This document shows, piece by piece, positions 8,740-16,653 of a DNA stretch of 64,000 bases. A program made the position numbers and the translations under genes. The DNA is from Nocardioides seonyuensis (lineage in GTDB: Bacteria; Actinomycetota; Actinomycetes; Propionibacteriales; Nocardioidaceae). The stretch covers positions 3,844,001-3,908,000 of the forward strand of contig NZ_CP038436.1 of the NCBI RefSeq assembly GCF_004683965.1, written 5' to 3'. Under the pieces are notes generated by a model. It was not told the origin of the DNA. It did no database searches and saw only the letters and a program-made list of their open reading frames with translations. Every line of letters begins with the position of its first letter. Within the stretch, counting starts at the first letter, position 1.

Positions 8740-8769
8740 GGACTACGCTTGGACTACGTAGGGACTACG
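8740..8769 (+). repeat. Three GGACTACG repeats at 11-bp spacing before the integrase
   Basis: GGACTACG occurs at 8740, 8751 and 8762, a strict 11-bp period that ends 16 nt before the integrase GTG. Equal helical phasing suggests binding of one protein along one DNA face (integrase arm sites, an excisionase, or a repressor of int). Inference from position and spacing. Confidence 0.6.
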
Positions 8770-8785
8770 AAATGGGGTGCGCCCA

Positions 8786-10021
8786 GTGGCGCAACAGCGT
8801 GATCGTCGGCAGTTCGGCCAGATCCTCAAACTGGGCAGCGGGCGCTTTCAGGCAAGGTACTCCGACCCGGACGGACTCGTCACGAAGGACGGGAAGCGTC
8901 TCCGTCACAAGGCGCCGTACACCTTCGACACTCGAACCGACGCCGAAGCGTGGCTGATCGACGAACGGCGCCTCATCTCGAGTGGAACCTGGACTCCCCC
9001 GGCCGAACGCCAGGCTCGGCGACGAGAGAAGGCTCTGACCTTCGGCGAGTACGCCCCACGGTGGCTGGCCGCCCGCAAGGTCAAGGGACAACCCCTCGCG
9101 GACCGTACGCGAGACCACTACCAAGACCTGCTCGATCGGATCATCCTCCCCACGTTCGCTCACGTTGAACTCAAGGCCATCAGCCCCGAGAGGGTGGCCG
9201 ACTGGTACGACACGACTGCGCCCGACAGACCGACGACCCAAGCCCACGCCTACTCACTGCTGCGGGCCATCATGCGCACCGCTGCCGACCCGACGAAGCA
9301 CAACGGTCGTCCCCTCATCCCGTTCAACCCCTGCGGGATCTCCGGCGGCGGCTCATCTGGCTCCAAGCGCCGGGTCCGCCCCGCGACGGCGGAGGAGATC
9401 GCCACGATCGTGGCCGCGCTCCCCGAACGCCACCGCTTGCTGGTCCTGCTTGCCGACGGCTGCGCCCTCCGATTTGGCGAGCTCTGCGAGCTCCGCCGCT
9501 CCGACATTGACCTGACGAACGCGGTCATCCACGTACGCCGTGGCGTTGTCCGCTCGCGTTCCGCCGGGGTTGTAGCCAAGGCACCTAAGAGCGAGGCCGG
9601 TATCCGTGACGTGCCGATCCCGCCCGACATCGTCGACGCCGTCCGAGAGCACATCGGCCTCCACGCCGCCCCGGGACCGAAGGGTCTGTTGTTCCCTGGC
9701 CGCGACAGCGAGCACCTCTCCCCCAGCGCCTTCTACGGCAAGGTCTCCAAGAAGCGCCGCGGCAAGCTCCCGACGACCGGATGGGGTTGGTACGAAGCAC
9801 GCCGCCTCGCCGCCCGAGAGGACCTTCGCTTCCATGACCTACGCCACGGGGCGCTTACGGAAGCAGCTCGACACGGTGCCACGCTCGCAGAGCTCATGGC
9901 GCTCGGTGGTCACTCCACCAACCAAGCAGCCATGCGCTACCAGCAGGCCGCTTCGGATCGCCTGGCCGAATTGGTCCGCAAGCGGGCCGAGGCTCGAGGC
10001 TGGGCCGCGAGATCAGACTAG
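8786..10021 (+). CDS. int: Tyrosine-type site-specific integrase
   Basis: The 411-residue phage-type integrase has an arm-binding/AP2-like N-terminus (RFQARYSDPDG), a SAM-like core-binding domain (about residues 80-190) and a catalytic domain with the full set of residues: Arg in CALRFGELCELR (~229), Lys in AKAPKSEAG (~258), HDLRHG (~349-354), GGHS histidine (~374) and the tyrosine in MRYQ (~382). The GTG at 8786 is chosen (GGGGTG upstream); a GTG at 8777 adds three codons. It should integrate and excise the element at the tRNA-fragment site. Confidence 0.95.
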   Translation: MAQQRDRRQFGQILKLGSGRFQARYSDPDGLVTKDGKRLRHKAPYTFDTRTDAEAWLIDERRLISSGTWTPPAERQARRREKALTFGEYAPRWLAARKVKGQPLADRTRDHYQDLLDRIILPTFAHVELKAISPERVADWYDTTAPDRPTTQAHAYSLLRAIMRTAADPTKHNGRPLIPFNPCGISGGGSSGSKRRVRPATAEEIATIVAALPERHRLLVLLADGCALRFGELCELRRSDIDLTNAVIHVRRGVVRSRSAGVVAKAPKSEAGIRDVPIPPDIVDAVREHIGLHAAPGPKGLLFPGRDSEHLSPSAFYGKVSKKRRGKLPTTGWGWYEARRLAAREDLRFHDLRHGALTEAARHGATLAELMALGGHSTNQAAMRYQQAASDRLAELVRKRAEARGWAARSD

Positions 10022-10040
10022 AATTGAACCCGGTCCCCTT

Positions 10041-10172
10041 GAAGACGTCGAGGCCGCAGCCGACGCGCAGGCGGTTCTCGAATCGGCCCAGAAGGTCATG
10101 CGAGGGCAGCACCATGTGGAGCACGCGACGCTGCAGGTGGAGTCGTCACCGACGAAGGAGTGCCTGAACAGG
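10041..10172 (+). pseudogene. C-terminal remnant of a CDF cation-efflux protein
   Basis: About 43 codons in one frame read EDVEAAADAQ, then VLESAQKVMR and HHVEHATLQVES. This matches the end of the intact CzcD-like CDF at 49865-50776 (VLTEARRVLR, HGIEHATLQVEA). There is no start codon, no transmembrane part and no proper stop. It looks like the scar of a lost metal-efflux gene beside the integrase. Confidence 0.6.
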
Positions 10173-10198
10173 CGTGACCGCCTCCGCCATCGGAGCCG

Positions 10199-10378
10199 GT
10201 GGTTGGACGTGGGTCGACTGGAGTCTTCGTGGCCGGTTCGCTTGCCTGGGGCACGGGGACGAATGCCTCGATGCCTGGGACCAATGGCCCTGTGGTTGAC
10301 ACTGCGGCACTGGTTTCGTGGGGCAAGCCGCCCCCGACGTGGGACCCGCACGAGAACCCTGGAGCGATTTCCCGATGA
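10199..10378 (+). CDS. Possible 59-residue ORF coupled to the dsbA-like gene
   Basis: A GTG-initiated reading frame of 59 codons ends in TGA that overlaps the next ATG (ATGA), the coupling used throughout this window. The product begins [20 protein letters not shown] and ends in a proline-rich tail. It matches no family I know and may be the end of a truncated gene. A GGAG lies close upstream of the GTG. Confidence 0.25.
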   Translation: MVGRGSTGVFVAGSLAWGTGTNASMPGTNGPVVDTAALVSWGKPPPTWDPHENPGAISR

Positions 10379-11136
10379 AGGATCAAGCAAGGGCACGGAC
10401 CGAGTCGATGCGCGCCGAGCGTGCCGCGCAGGCCGCACGCCAGAAGCGCAATCAGCGCATGTTCGCCATCGGCGGCGGCGTAGTCATCCTCGGACTCCTC
10501 ATCGCGATCGTCCTCGCAGTCGTCAACGCCTCCGGCGGCGGCAACGGGGGCCGGGACACGAAGGCTGACGGGAGGGTCGTCGTGCCGGCCAACGTCGTCG
10601 ACGGCGTCATCCCCGTGGGTGAGGAAGAGGCGCCCGTCACAGTCGACCTGTACTACGACTACATGTGCCCCGCGTGTGGGGCGTTCGAAGCCAGCAACGC
10701 AGATGACCTCACCAGCCTCATCGAGGCCGGTACGGTCAAGGTCAACCTACGGATGATGAACTTCCTCGACGCGCAGTCCAACGGCACCCAGTACTCCACC
10801 CGCGCCGGCAACGCGCTCGCGACAGTGGCCAACGACGCACCCGAGGCGGTGTGGGACCTCCACAACGCGCTGTACGCCAACCAGCCTGCCGAGGGCACCG
10901 AAGGCCTCAGCGACGAGGAGATCGCCTCGATCGCCACCTCGGTCGGAGTACCTGCCGACGTCGCCGACTCCTTCACCGACGGTACCTACCGAGGCTGGGT
11001 GGCGCAGAGCAACCAGGCCGCCGCCGAGGCCGGCGTGAACTCCACCCCGACCGTGAAGATCGACGGCGAGACCTTCGAGGGCAACTGGGCCGAGCCCGGT
11101 GTCCTGGCCGCCGCCGTCGAGGCCGCCGCCGAGTGA
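10375..11136 (+). CDS. Membrane-anchored DsbA-type thiol:disulfide oxidoreductase
   Basis: The 253-residue protein has a basic cytosolic N-terminus, one TM anchor (about residues 28-51), a low-complexity GGGNGG linker and a thioredoxin_4/DsbA domain (about 70-250). The active site CPAC is at residues ~97-100 in DYMCPACGAFE; the cis-Pro region NSTPTVKIDG is near 224. It should oxidise exported proteins outside the membrane. The ATG follows GGAGCG at about 10 nt. Its stop overlaps the GTG of a VKOR gene, which would reoxidise it. Confidence 0.9.
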   Translation: MKDQARARTESMRAERAAQAARQKRNQRMFAIGGGVVILGLLIAIVLAVVNASGGGNGGRDTKADGRVVVPANVVDGVIPVGEEEAPVTVDLYYDYMCPACGAFEASNADDLTSLIEAGTVKVNLRMMNFLDAQSNGTQYSTRAGNALATVANDAPEAVWDLHNALYANQPAEGTEGLSDEEIASIATSVGVPADVADSFTDGTYRGWVAQSNQAAAEAGVNSTPTVKIDGETFEGNWAEPGVLAAAVEAAAE

Positions 11137-11810
11137 GCGTGCCCACCGGCACCGAACACTCCGTGAGCGGACCAGGAGAAGGCGACGTCGACGCGGTCGG
11201 CCCCGGGTGGTTCCAGCGGATCCGCCACAGCAACACTGCCATCTGGACCACGATGCTGCTGGCCTCGATCGCGAGCCTGTGGGCCTCCTTCGTGCTCTCG
11301 GTCGACGCGATCGTGCTCGCCGAAAACCCCGCCGCCGACCTCGGCTGCAACATCAACGCAGTCATCAGCTGCGGCACCGTCGGCTCGGCATGGCAGTCTT
11401 CGCTGCTCGGGTTCCCCAACGCGTTCCTGGGCCTCATCGCCGAGCCGGTCGTGCTCACCATCGCCGTCGCCAGCCTCGGCGGCGTACGGTTCCCGCGCTG
11501 GTTCATGTTCGCGGCCCAGATCGTGTACCTGATCGGCCTCGTCTTCGCCTACTGGCTCTTCTACCAGGCGATGTTCGTCATCGGTGCCCTGTGCCCCTGG
11601 TGCCTGCTGGTGACCGTCGCCACCACCTTGGTGTTCTTCGAGATGACCCATGTCAACATCCGCGACAACAACCTCTTCCTGCCGCACGGCATCCAGGCGA
11701 GAGCGGCGGCTGCTGTCCGCGCCAACCTCGACTTGTTCCTTGTCGTCGTGTGGCTCCTCAGTCTCGCCCTGCTGATCGTGGTGAAGTACGGCGACGCGCT
11801 AGTCGCCTGA
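11133..11810 (+). CDS. Vitamin K epoxide reductase (VKOR) family protein
   Basis: The 225-residue integral membrane protein regenerates DsbA by passing electrons to quinone, the actinobacterial substitute for DsbB. It has five TM helices, a loop cysteine pair (GCNINAVISC, ~71 and 79) and the quinone-site CxxC in GALCPWCLL (~152-155). The Ser/Asn after the first loop and the FPNAFLGL motif are typical. Coupled by GTGA overlap to the dsbA-like gene. A second VKOR lies at 15267-15854. Confidence 0.92.
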   Translation: MSVPTGTEHSVSGPGEGDVDAVGPGWFQRIRHSNTAIWTTMLLASIASLWASFVLSVDAIVLAENPAADLGCNINAVISCGTVGSAWQSSLLGFPNAFLGLIAEPVVLTIAVASLGGVRFPRWFMFAAQIVYLIGLVFAYWLFYQAMFVIGALCPWCLLVTVATTLVFFEMTHVNIRDNNLFLPHGIQARAAAAVRANLDLFLVVVWLLSLALLIVVKYGDALVA

Positions 11811-12067
11811 CCAGCGCCGGTCAGCGCAGCGGGCGGAAGATGCCCGCAGCCGCCTCAAGAGCGACGCCCCCGTCCGAGGTCCGTCGGGCCTCGAGGGTGC
11901 ACGATGCCGTCCCGGACGCGTACGGTCTGGGCATGCACCTCGCCACGAGGTAGACGTCGACGCCGCCCTTCACCATGGTCCGCCACAGCGCCGCGGGCGG
12001 TCCAGACCACTACTCCCGCGGCCCGCAAGGGATAGTCGCGGCGACGCCTGTCTCGCACAATCTTCAA
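11811..12067. other. Gap between VKOR and multicopper oxidase genes
   Basis: No confident gene. On the minus strand an ATG-started 51-codon frame (11976 to 11821) reads MVKGGVDVYLVARCMPRP and ends GIFRPLR. It has gene-like composition but no ribosome-binding site, and an in-frame stop 33 bases upstream of its ATG; it could be a remnant. No clear promoter or operator is seen. Confidence 0.25.
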
Positions 12068-13906
12068 ATGGGCATCAGTGACTTCGGCAGGGGGTCTCTG
12101 TTCTTCGCCGTGCTGGTGGCGCTTGCTTTGGCCTTGGCGCCCTCGAGCGCAGGCCCCGGCGGTGCCTTAACTGCAGCCGCAGACCCAGCACCCCAACTCG
12201 CCACCATCTTGATCGAGCTGGGTGGTGCCGCTACCGGATACGCGACGCCGAACGTAGCCGTCGCCCAGGGCGGCGAGGTGACAGTCGTCAACAACGATTC
12301 CATGGCCCACACGGTGACCTCCGATGCCGTGGGGACTGACGGCGACCCGCTGTTCCATGTGGTCGTGCCCGCCCGAACCACGCGCACGCTGGTGATCGCC
12401 CGCCTGGCAGGCGGCAAGTACGCGTTCTTCTGCGGCTTCCATCCCTCCATGCGTGGCACCCTCACCATCGAAGGAGACGCCACCGGCGAGATTCCAACCT
12501 CACCACCGTTCGACCAGCCACTCCGCATCCCCAAGGTGCTGACCGGCAACAACGTCACCATCCCGATGCGTATGGGCAAGGTACGGGTCATGGCCAGCGG
12601 GCCAAGAACACGCATGTGGACCTACGCCGGCAGTTTCCCCGGCCCGACCATCAAGCGGCCCACGGGCCGTGCAACGAAAGTCACCTTCGTACACCAGCTG
12701 CCTCGAAAGGCCGGGTCGATGTCGGTGCACAACCATGGCGGACATCAGAGCTCCCGCGACGACGGCCAACCTACGCGATACTTGATCGGCAAAGGCGGGA
12801 GGCGCACTTACACCTACCCTCTGACCGACTTCGGCGCGCCCGTGCCCGCCTACTTCGCCTTCTACCACGACCACAAGATGGACGTCACCGCGCGCAACAA
12901 CTGGCGGGGTCTCCAAGGCATGTTCTTGGTGACGGACCCGAGGGAGCGCCGCTTGAGGCTCCCCACCGGCAAGTTCGACGTCCCGCTTCACTTCTCCGAC
13001 CGTAGTTTCACGCGTAAGAATCAGCTCACGAACCCGTTCCCCAGCCCCGGCAGGGGGATGCATCACTGGATGAACGGCCCCAAGGCGCCACCAAACGACG
13101 CCACCGTGGGCAGCCGCATCCTCGTCAACGGCCAGTACGCACCGTACCTACGGGTCAAGCCTGGCCTGTACCGGCTACGTCTGCTCAATGCGTCACTGTT
13201 CTCCGCCTACGACTTTGCTCTTTCCAACGGCAGCCCTTTCGTGCAGGTCGGGACGGGCAACGGGCTGCTGCCCAAGTCAGTAGTACGTCAGGATCTCCTG
13301 CTCGGGCCGGCTCAGCGCGCCGACGTCATCGTCGACTTCAGACGGCAGCGGGGCGAGAACGTCCTCCTGCGGACGATTCCGCGCAGCGACGATACGACCG
13401 GCACAGGCAGCCGGTCGGCGACTCTGATGCAGTTCCGGGTTCGGGGTAGCACCGACCAGACGGCTCGGATTCCCGCCCGGCTCACGAAGATCGAGAACAT
13501 CAAGGCACCAAGGAAGGTCGCGAAGACCTGGACTTTCGGCCTGAGTGAAACCGGCCGCGGCTCCTTCTGGTCGATCAACGGCAAGATGTTTGACCCCGGG
13601 CGGGTTGACCACAAGGTCCGGATGAACTCTGTCGAACGCTGGCGCCTACGGAACGTCAGCGACATGACCCACTACGTGCACCTGCACGAGGAGCGCTGGC
13701 AAACCCTGAGCCGCAACGGTGACAAGCCGCCGCCCTGGGAGAAGGGGTACGAGGACACGTGGCGGCTCGACCCGGGCGAGACCGTCGACGTGTTCGCCCG
13801 CTTCACCGACTACCCGGGGCTGTTCATGGTCCATTGCCACATGCTCAATCACGAAGATCACGGAATGATGGCTCAGTTCAAGGTCCTGCCTACGCGATCC
13901 CCGTAG
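12068..13906 (+). CDS. Secreted multicopper oxidase with N-terminal cupredoxin domain
   Basis: The 612-residue protein has a signal peptide (about 1-38), a plastocyanin-like domain (about 42-138; ligands in SMAHTV, FFCGFHPSM) and three-domain laccase/CueO-like oxidase repeats. Copper ligands are HNHGGH (~221), FYHDHK (~265), the HLHEERW segment (~535) and MVHCHMLNHEDHGMM (~588). It probably oxidises Cu(I) or phenolics outside the cell with O2. The ATG at 12068 directly starts the signal peptide; upstream starts add a non-signal leader. A fused N-terminal plastocyanin domain is less common. Confidence 0.93.
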   Translation: MGISDFGRGSLFFAVLVALALALAPSSAGPGGALTAAADPAPQLATILIELGGAATGYATPNVAVAQGGEVTVVNNDSMAHTVTSDAVGTDGDPLFHVVVPARTTRTLVIARLAGGKYAFFCGFHPSMRGTLTIEGDATGEIPTSPPFDQPLRIPKVLTGNNVTIPMRMGKVRVMASGPRTRMWTYAGSFPGPTIKRPTGRATKVTFVHQLPRKAGSMSVHNHGGHQSSRDDGQPTRYLIGKGGRRTYTYPLTDFGAPVPAYFAFYHDHKMDVTARNNWRGLQGMFLVTDPRERRLRLPTGKFDVPLHFSDRSFTRKNQLTNPFPSPGRGMHHWMNGPKAPPNDATVGSRILVNGQYAPYLRVKPGLYRLRLLNASLFSAYDFALSNGSPFVQVGTGNGLLPKSVVRQDLLLGPAQRADVIVDFRRQRGENVLLRTIPRSDDTTGTGSRSATLMQFRVRGSTDQTARIPARLTKIENIKAPRKVAKTWTFGLSETGRGSFWSINGKMFDPGRVDHKVRMNSVERWRLRNVSDMTHYVHLHEERWQTLSRNGDKPPPWEKGYEDTWRLDPGETVDVFARFTDYPGLFMVHCHMLNHEDHGMMAQFKVLPTRSP

Positions 13907-13964
13907 CAAACACCACGAGATCGTCGATGCCGGTTGCGGCGGTGCGCATCCGGCCTGCTCCCAT

Positions 13965-13983
13965 CTACTATCCTTCATAGGAG
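13965..13983. promoter_or_regulatory. BlaI-type operator, site 1 (one mismatch)
   Basis: CTACTAT-CCTTC-ATAGGAG matches the perfect dyad at 14569 in both arms except one base (G for T). It lies 42 nt before the TTG of the DUF3093 gene. Confidence 0.55.
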
Positions 13984-14024
13984 CAGCGGCGACCCTGTGC
14001 GCCGCGCTTGGTGAGGGCTGGACT

Positions 14025-14501
14025 TTGAGCGATCCAAAAGCGGCGTTTCGCGAACGCCTTCACGTACCGGTGCGCTGGTGGCTCCTAGGCGGCTTGCTGG
14101 TGGCCAGCTTCTGGCTCGCCATGATCGTCGCGGTGCCCGAGAAGCTCGCGTGGGGCATTGCCGCCGCCTTGACCGTGCTTCTCATACTCATGCTTCGCGC
14201 CTACGGCGGCGCGCGGATCGTCGTGGCGGACGGGTGGCTTCGAGCCGGGCGGGCACGAATCGAGGTCCGATTCGTGGCGTCCGCGCGGGCTCTCGACCGA
14301 GTTGAGTCTCGTGCCGTTTGCGGGCCGCAGGCTGACGCTCGCGCATTTCTCCTGCTGCGACCATATCTCCCGCATGCCGTGCGTATCGACATCGATGACC
14401 CCACCGATCCGACGCCGTACTGGTTGGTGGCTTCGCGCAACGGCGAGGCGCTCGCTGCGTCACTGAACAGCGCCCGGCGGCCCGCCGGCGGTTCGGCCTA
14501 G
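14025..14501 (+). CDS. DUF3093 membrane protein
   Basis: The 158-residue protein has two TM helices (about residues 15-37 and 42-60) followed by a cytosolic or membrane-proximal beta-rich domain with the DUF3093-type segments VVADGWLRAGRARI and PYWLVASRNGEALAASL. The family is widespread in actinobacteria, usually as a chromosomal single copy; function is unknown. A TTG start is used because it begins the conserved part. It lies behind a BlaI-type operator, which suggests it belongs to the same regulon as the disulfide and cytochrome genes. Confidence 0.8.
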   Translation: MSDPKAAFRERLHVPVRWWLLGGLLVASFWLAMIVAVPEKLAWGIAAALTVLLILMLRAYGGARIVVADGWLRAGRARIEVRFVASARALDRVESRAVCGPQADARAFLLLRPYLPHAVRIDIDDPTDPTPYWLVASRNGEALAASLNSARRPAGGSA

Positions 14502-14568
14502 GGGACGGCTTCCCAGGGACAGCGCACTCACGGAGACCGGCTGCGGACAGTCGCCGCCCCTCCACTTG

Positions 14569-14587
14569 CTACTATCTCGCATAGTAG
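14569..14587. promoter_or_regulatory. BlaI-type operator, site 2 (perfect dyad)
   Basis: CTACTAT-CTCGC-ATAGTAG is a perfect 7-bp dyad with a 5-nt spacer, 20 nt before the GTG of the second dsbA-like gene. A blaI-like repressor is encoded at 18404-18748. Short palindromes with TACTA/TAGTA-type arms are typical of BlaI/MecI/CopY operators. Confidence 0.7.
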
Positions 14588-14607
14588 ATTCTTCGAAGGG
14601 TGGACCC

Positions 14608-15270
14608 GTGCGGAAGCAAACACTGCTGGCCATGGTGGCCGGCGCGATCGTAGTGGCGGCGCTGGCAATTCTGTTCGTCGTCAACCAGTCCGGCGAGGAC
14701 GAGGTCGGTCCTTCGGCCGTGGAGTCGCCCACCGAGGAGAACGCAATCGTCCGAGCTGACAGTCGCATTCTCGGTGAGGAGGGAACGAGCGGTGTCACGT
14801 TCGTGGAGTTCCTGGACTTCGAGTGCGAGGCGTGTGGGGCGGCCTACCCGATCGTCGAGGACCTGCGCGAGAAGTACGCGGGCGAGGTCACGTTCGTGAT
14901 CCGCTACTTCCCGCTCCCGGGCCACTTCAACTCCGAGCGGGCCGCGCGCGCGGTCGAGTCTGCTGCCCGTCAGGGCAAGCTCGAGGAGATGTACAGCAAG
15001 ATGTACGAGACGCAAGAGACTTGGGGCGAGGCTAGAGAGCCGCACGACGACCTCTTCAGGAGCTTCGCTGAGGAGCTGGGCCTCGACATGGATCAGTACG
15101 ACGCCGACTACGCCTCCGCCGAGGTCGCGGACCGGGTGGCTCGCGACATCGAGGACGGGACCACGCTCGGCGTGCAGGGAACGCCGACCTTCTACGTCGA
15201 CGGCGAGCTGTTCCAGCCCCAAAGCGTGGACGACTTTTCCACTGTCCTCGATGAGGCGCTCGCCCAGTGA
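14608..15270 (+). CDS. Membrane-anchored DsbA-type oxidoreductase (second copy)
   Basis: The 220-residue protein has an N-terminal TM anchor (about residues 4-26), a linker and a DsbA-like thioredoxin_4 domain. The active site is CEAC at ~72-75 in DFECEACGAAYP; cis-Pro lies in GVQGTPTFYVDG (~191-202). The CEAC motif differs from the CPAC of the first copy, implying a different redox potential or substrate. The GTG start has GAAGGG upstream; the ATG-like alternative at 14566 lies inside the operator. First gene of a four-gene unit with VKOR, ccdA and tlpA. Confidence 0.92.
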   Translation: MRKQTLLAMVAGAIVVAALAILFVVNQSGEDEVGPSAVESPTEENAIVRADSRILGEEGTSGVTFVEFLDFECEACGAAYPIVEDLREKYAGEVTFVIRYFPLPGHFNSERAARAVESAARQGKLEEMYSKMYETQETWGEAREPHDDLFRSFAEELGLDMDQYDADYASAEVADRVARDIEDGTTLGVQGTPTFYVDGELFQPQSVDDFSTVLDEALAQ

Positions 15271-15854
15271 CCCCGGACCGGAGGCTTTCCGCGGGCCTGG
15301 TTGTCGGTGGCTTGGCGGGTCTCGTCGCCTCCGCGGTGTTGCTCATCGAACGGATCAATCTGGCCCAGGACAGCGACTACGTCCCCAGTTGCAGCATCAA
15401 CCCCATCATCAGCTGCGGCTCGGTCATGGAGTCCGCCCAGGCCTCCCTTCTCGGCTTCCCGAACCCGCTCATCGGGGTGGCAGCCTTCCCGATCGTCGTG
15501 GCGACCGGTGCCGCACTGCTTGCCGGCGGCAGGCTCGCCCGCTGGTACTGGCTCGGGCTGCAGGCCGGCGTGTCCGCCGCGCTGGCACTCGTGATGTGGC
15601 TCGCATTCCAGAGCCTCTACCGGATCGGAGCCCTGTGCCCCTACTGCATGGTTGTGTGGGCGGTGGTGATTCCGCTGTTCTGGTACGTCACCCTCCACAA
15701 CCTAAAAAGTGGAGCTTTCGGGGAGGCGGCCGCATCATCTCGAGTGACGGCCGCGGTGCGCGCATGGCACGCACCGCTGCTGCTGGCGGCGTACCTGCTC
15801 GTCCTCGTGCTCATCACGATCCAGTTCTGGGCCTACTGGTCCACACTGCTGTGA
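15267..15854 (+). CDS. VKOR family protein (second copy)
   Basis: The 195-residue protein has five TM helices, a loop cysteine pair in SCSINPIISC (~41 and 49) and the membrane CPYC motif (~124-127). It is the quinone-linked oxidase partner of the DsbA just upstream, to which it is coupled by GTGA overlap. Shorter N-terminus than the first VKOR, and only moderate likeness outside the motifs, so the two pairs are older paralogues and not a recent duplication. Confidence 0.92.
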   Translation: MTPDRRLSAGLVVGGLAGLVASAVLLIERINLAQDSDYVPSCSINPIISCGSVMESAQASLLGFPNPLIGVAAFPIVVATGAALLAGGRLARWYWLGLQAGVSAALALVMWLAFQSLYRIGALCPYCMVVWAVVIPLFWYVTLHNLKSGAFGEAAASSRVTAAVRAWHAPLLLAAYLLVLVLITIQFWAYWSTLL

Positions 15855-15870
15855 GAGCCGAGAACCGGCC

Positions 15871-16653
15871 ATGATCAGCGGAGTCCAGGAGGCGATCCTC
15901 GACGGCTCCATGCTCGTCGCCCTTCCTATCGCGATCGCCGCAGGCCTCCTGTCCTTCTTCACCCCCTGCTCGCTCCCCCTCGTCCCGGGCTACCTCTCCT
16001 ACGTCGCTGGAATGGCAGGAGCTGAATCTGCGGTTGCACATGAGCCGGGCCGAGGCACTCCTGTCCGCCGGTCCCGCACCGTGCTGGGAGCTGCCCTGTT
16101 CGTGCTGGGATTCTCTGCGGTGTTCACCAGCTACGGGGTGGCCTTCGGCTCGCTCGGATCGCTGATGCTGGCCCACCAGGAGACGATCTGGCGCGTGGCT
16201 GGCGGGTTCACGATCGTGCTGGGGCTGCTGTTCGCGGGCGGAGCGGACCGACTCCCGCTGCTCGGTCGCACTGTGCGTCCCAGGATGACCCCCCGACTCG
16301 GGCTGGTCGGGGCGCCCGTGTTGGGTGCTGTGTTCGCTGTCGGCTGGACACCGTGCATCGGGCCGGCTCTGGCCGCCGTGCTCACCCTTGCCACCACCTC
16401 GGCCACTGCCGGGCGGGGCGCGGCCCTCTCACTCGCCTACGCCCTCGGCCTCGGGCTGCCCTTCCTGCTGGCTGCCATCTCCCTGACCCGGGCGACCCGC
16501 GTGTTCGCGTGGGTACGCCGCCGATCCCTCTGGATCACCCGCGGAGGAGGCGCGTTGCTCGTCGTCGTCGGCGTACTCCAAGTATCGGGCGTCTGGTCGC
16601 AGATCGTCGCCGCCGTACAGACACTCGTGGTCGGTTGGCAGGCCCCACTGTGA
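15871..16653 (+). CDS. ccdA: CcdA/DsbD-type transmembrane electron carrier
   Basis: The 260-residue, six-TM protein moves electrons from cytosolic thioredoxin across the membrane to reduce extracytoplasmic thiol proteins, mainly for cytochrome c heme attachment. Both conserved motifs are present: SFFTPCSLPLVPGYLSY (Cys ~33) and VGWTPCIGPALAAV (Cys ~160). Its stop overlaps the GTG of the TlpA-like gene that it would reduce. Placing a reductive branch directly behind an oxidative DsbA/VKOR pair balances the thiol system. Confidence 0.93.
   Translation: MISGVQEAILDGSMLVALPIAIAAGLLSFFTPCSLPLVPGYLSYVAGMAGAESAVAHEPGRGTPVRRSRTVLGAALFVLGFSAVFTSYGVAFGSLGSLMLAHQETIWRVAGGFTIVLGLLFAGGADRLPLLGRTVRPRMTPRLGLVGAPVLGAVFAVGWTPCIGPALAAVLTLATTSATAGRGAALSLAYALGLGLPFLLAAISLTRATRVFAWVRRRSLWITRGGGALLVVVGVLQVSGVWSQIVAAVQTLVVGWQAPL

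Noticed and set aside
12001-12060. CTACTC...GATAGTC as a further BlaI operator before the multicopper oxidase
   Set aside because: The arms differ and are separated by about 16 nt, unlike the 5-nt spacer of the three real dyads.
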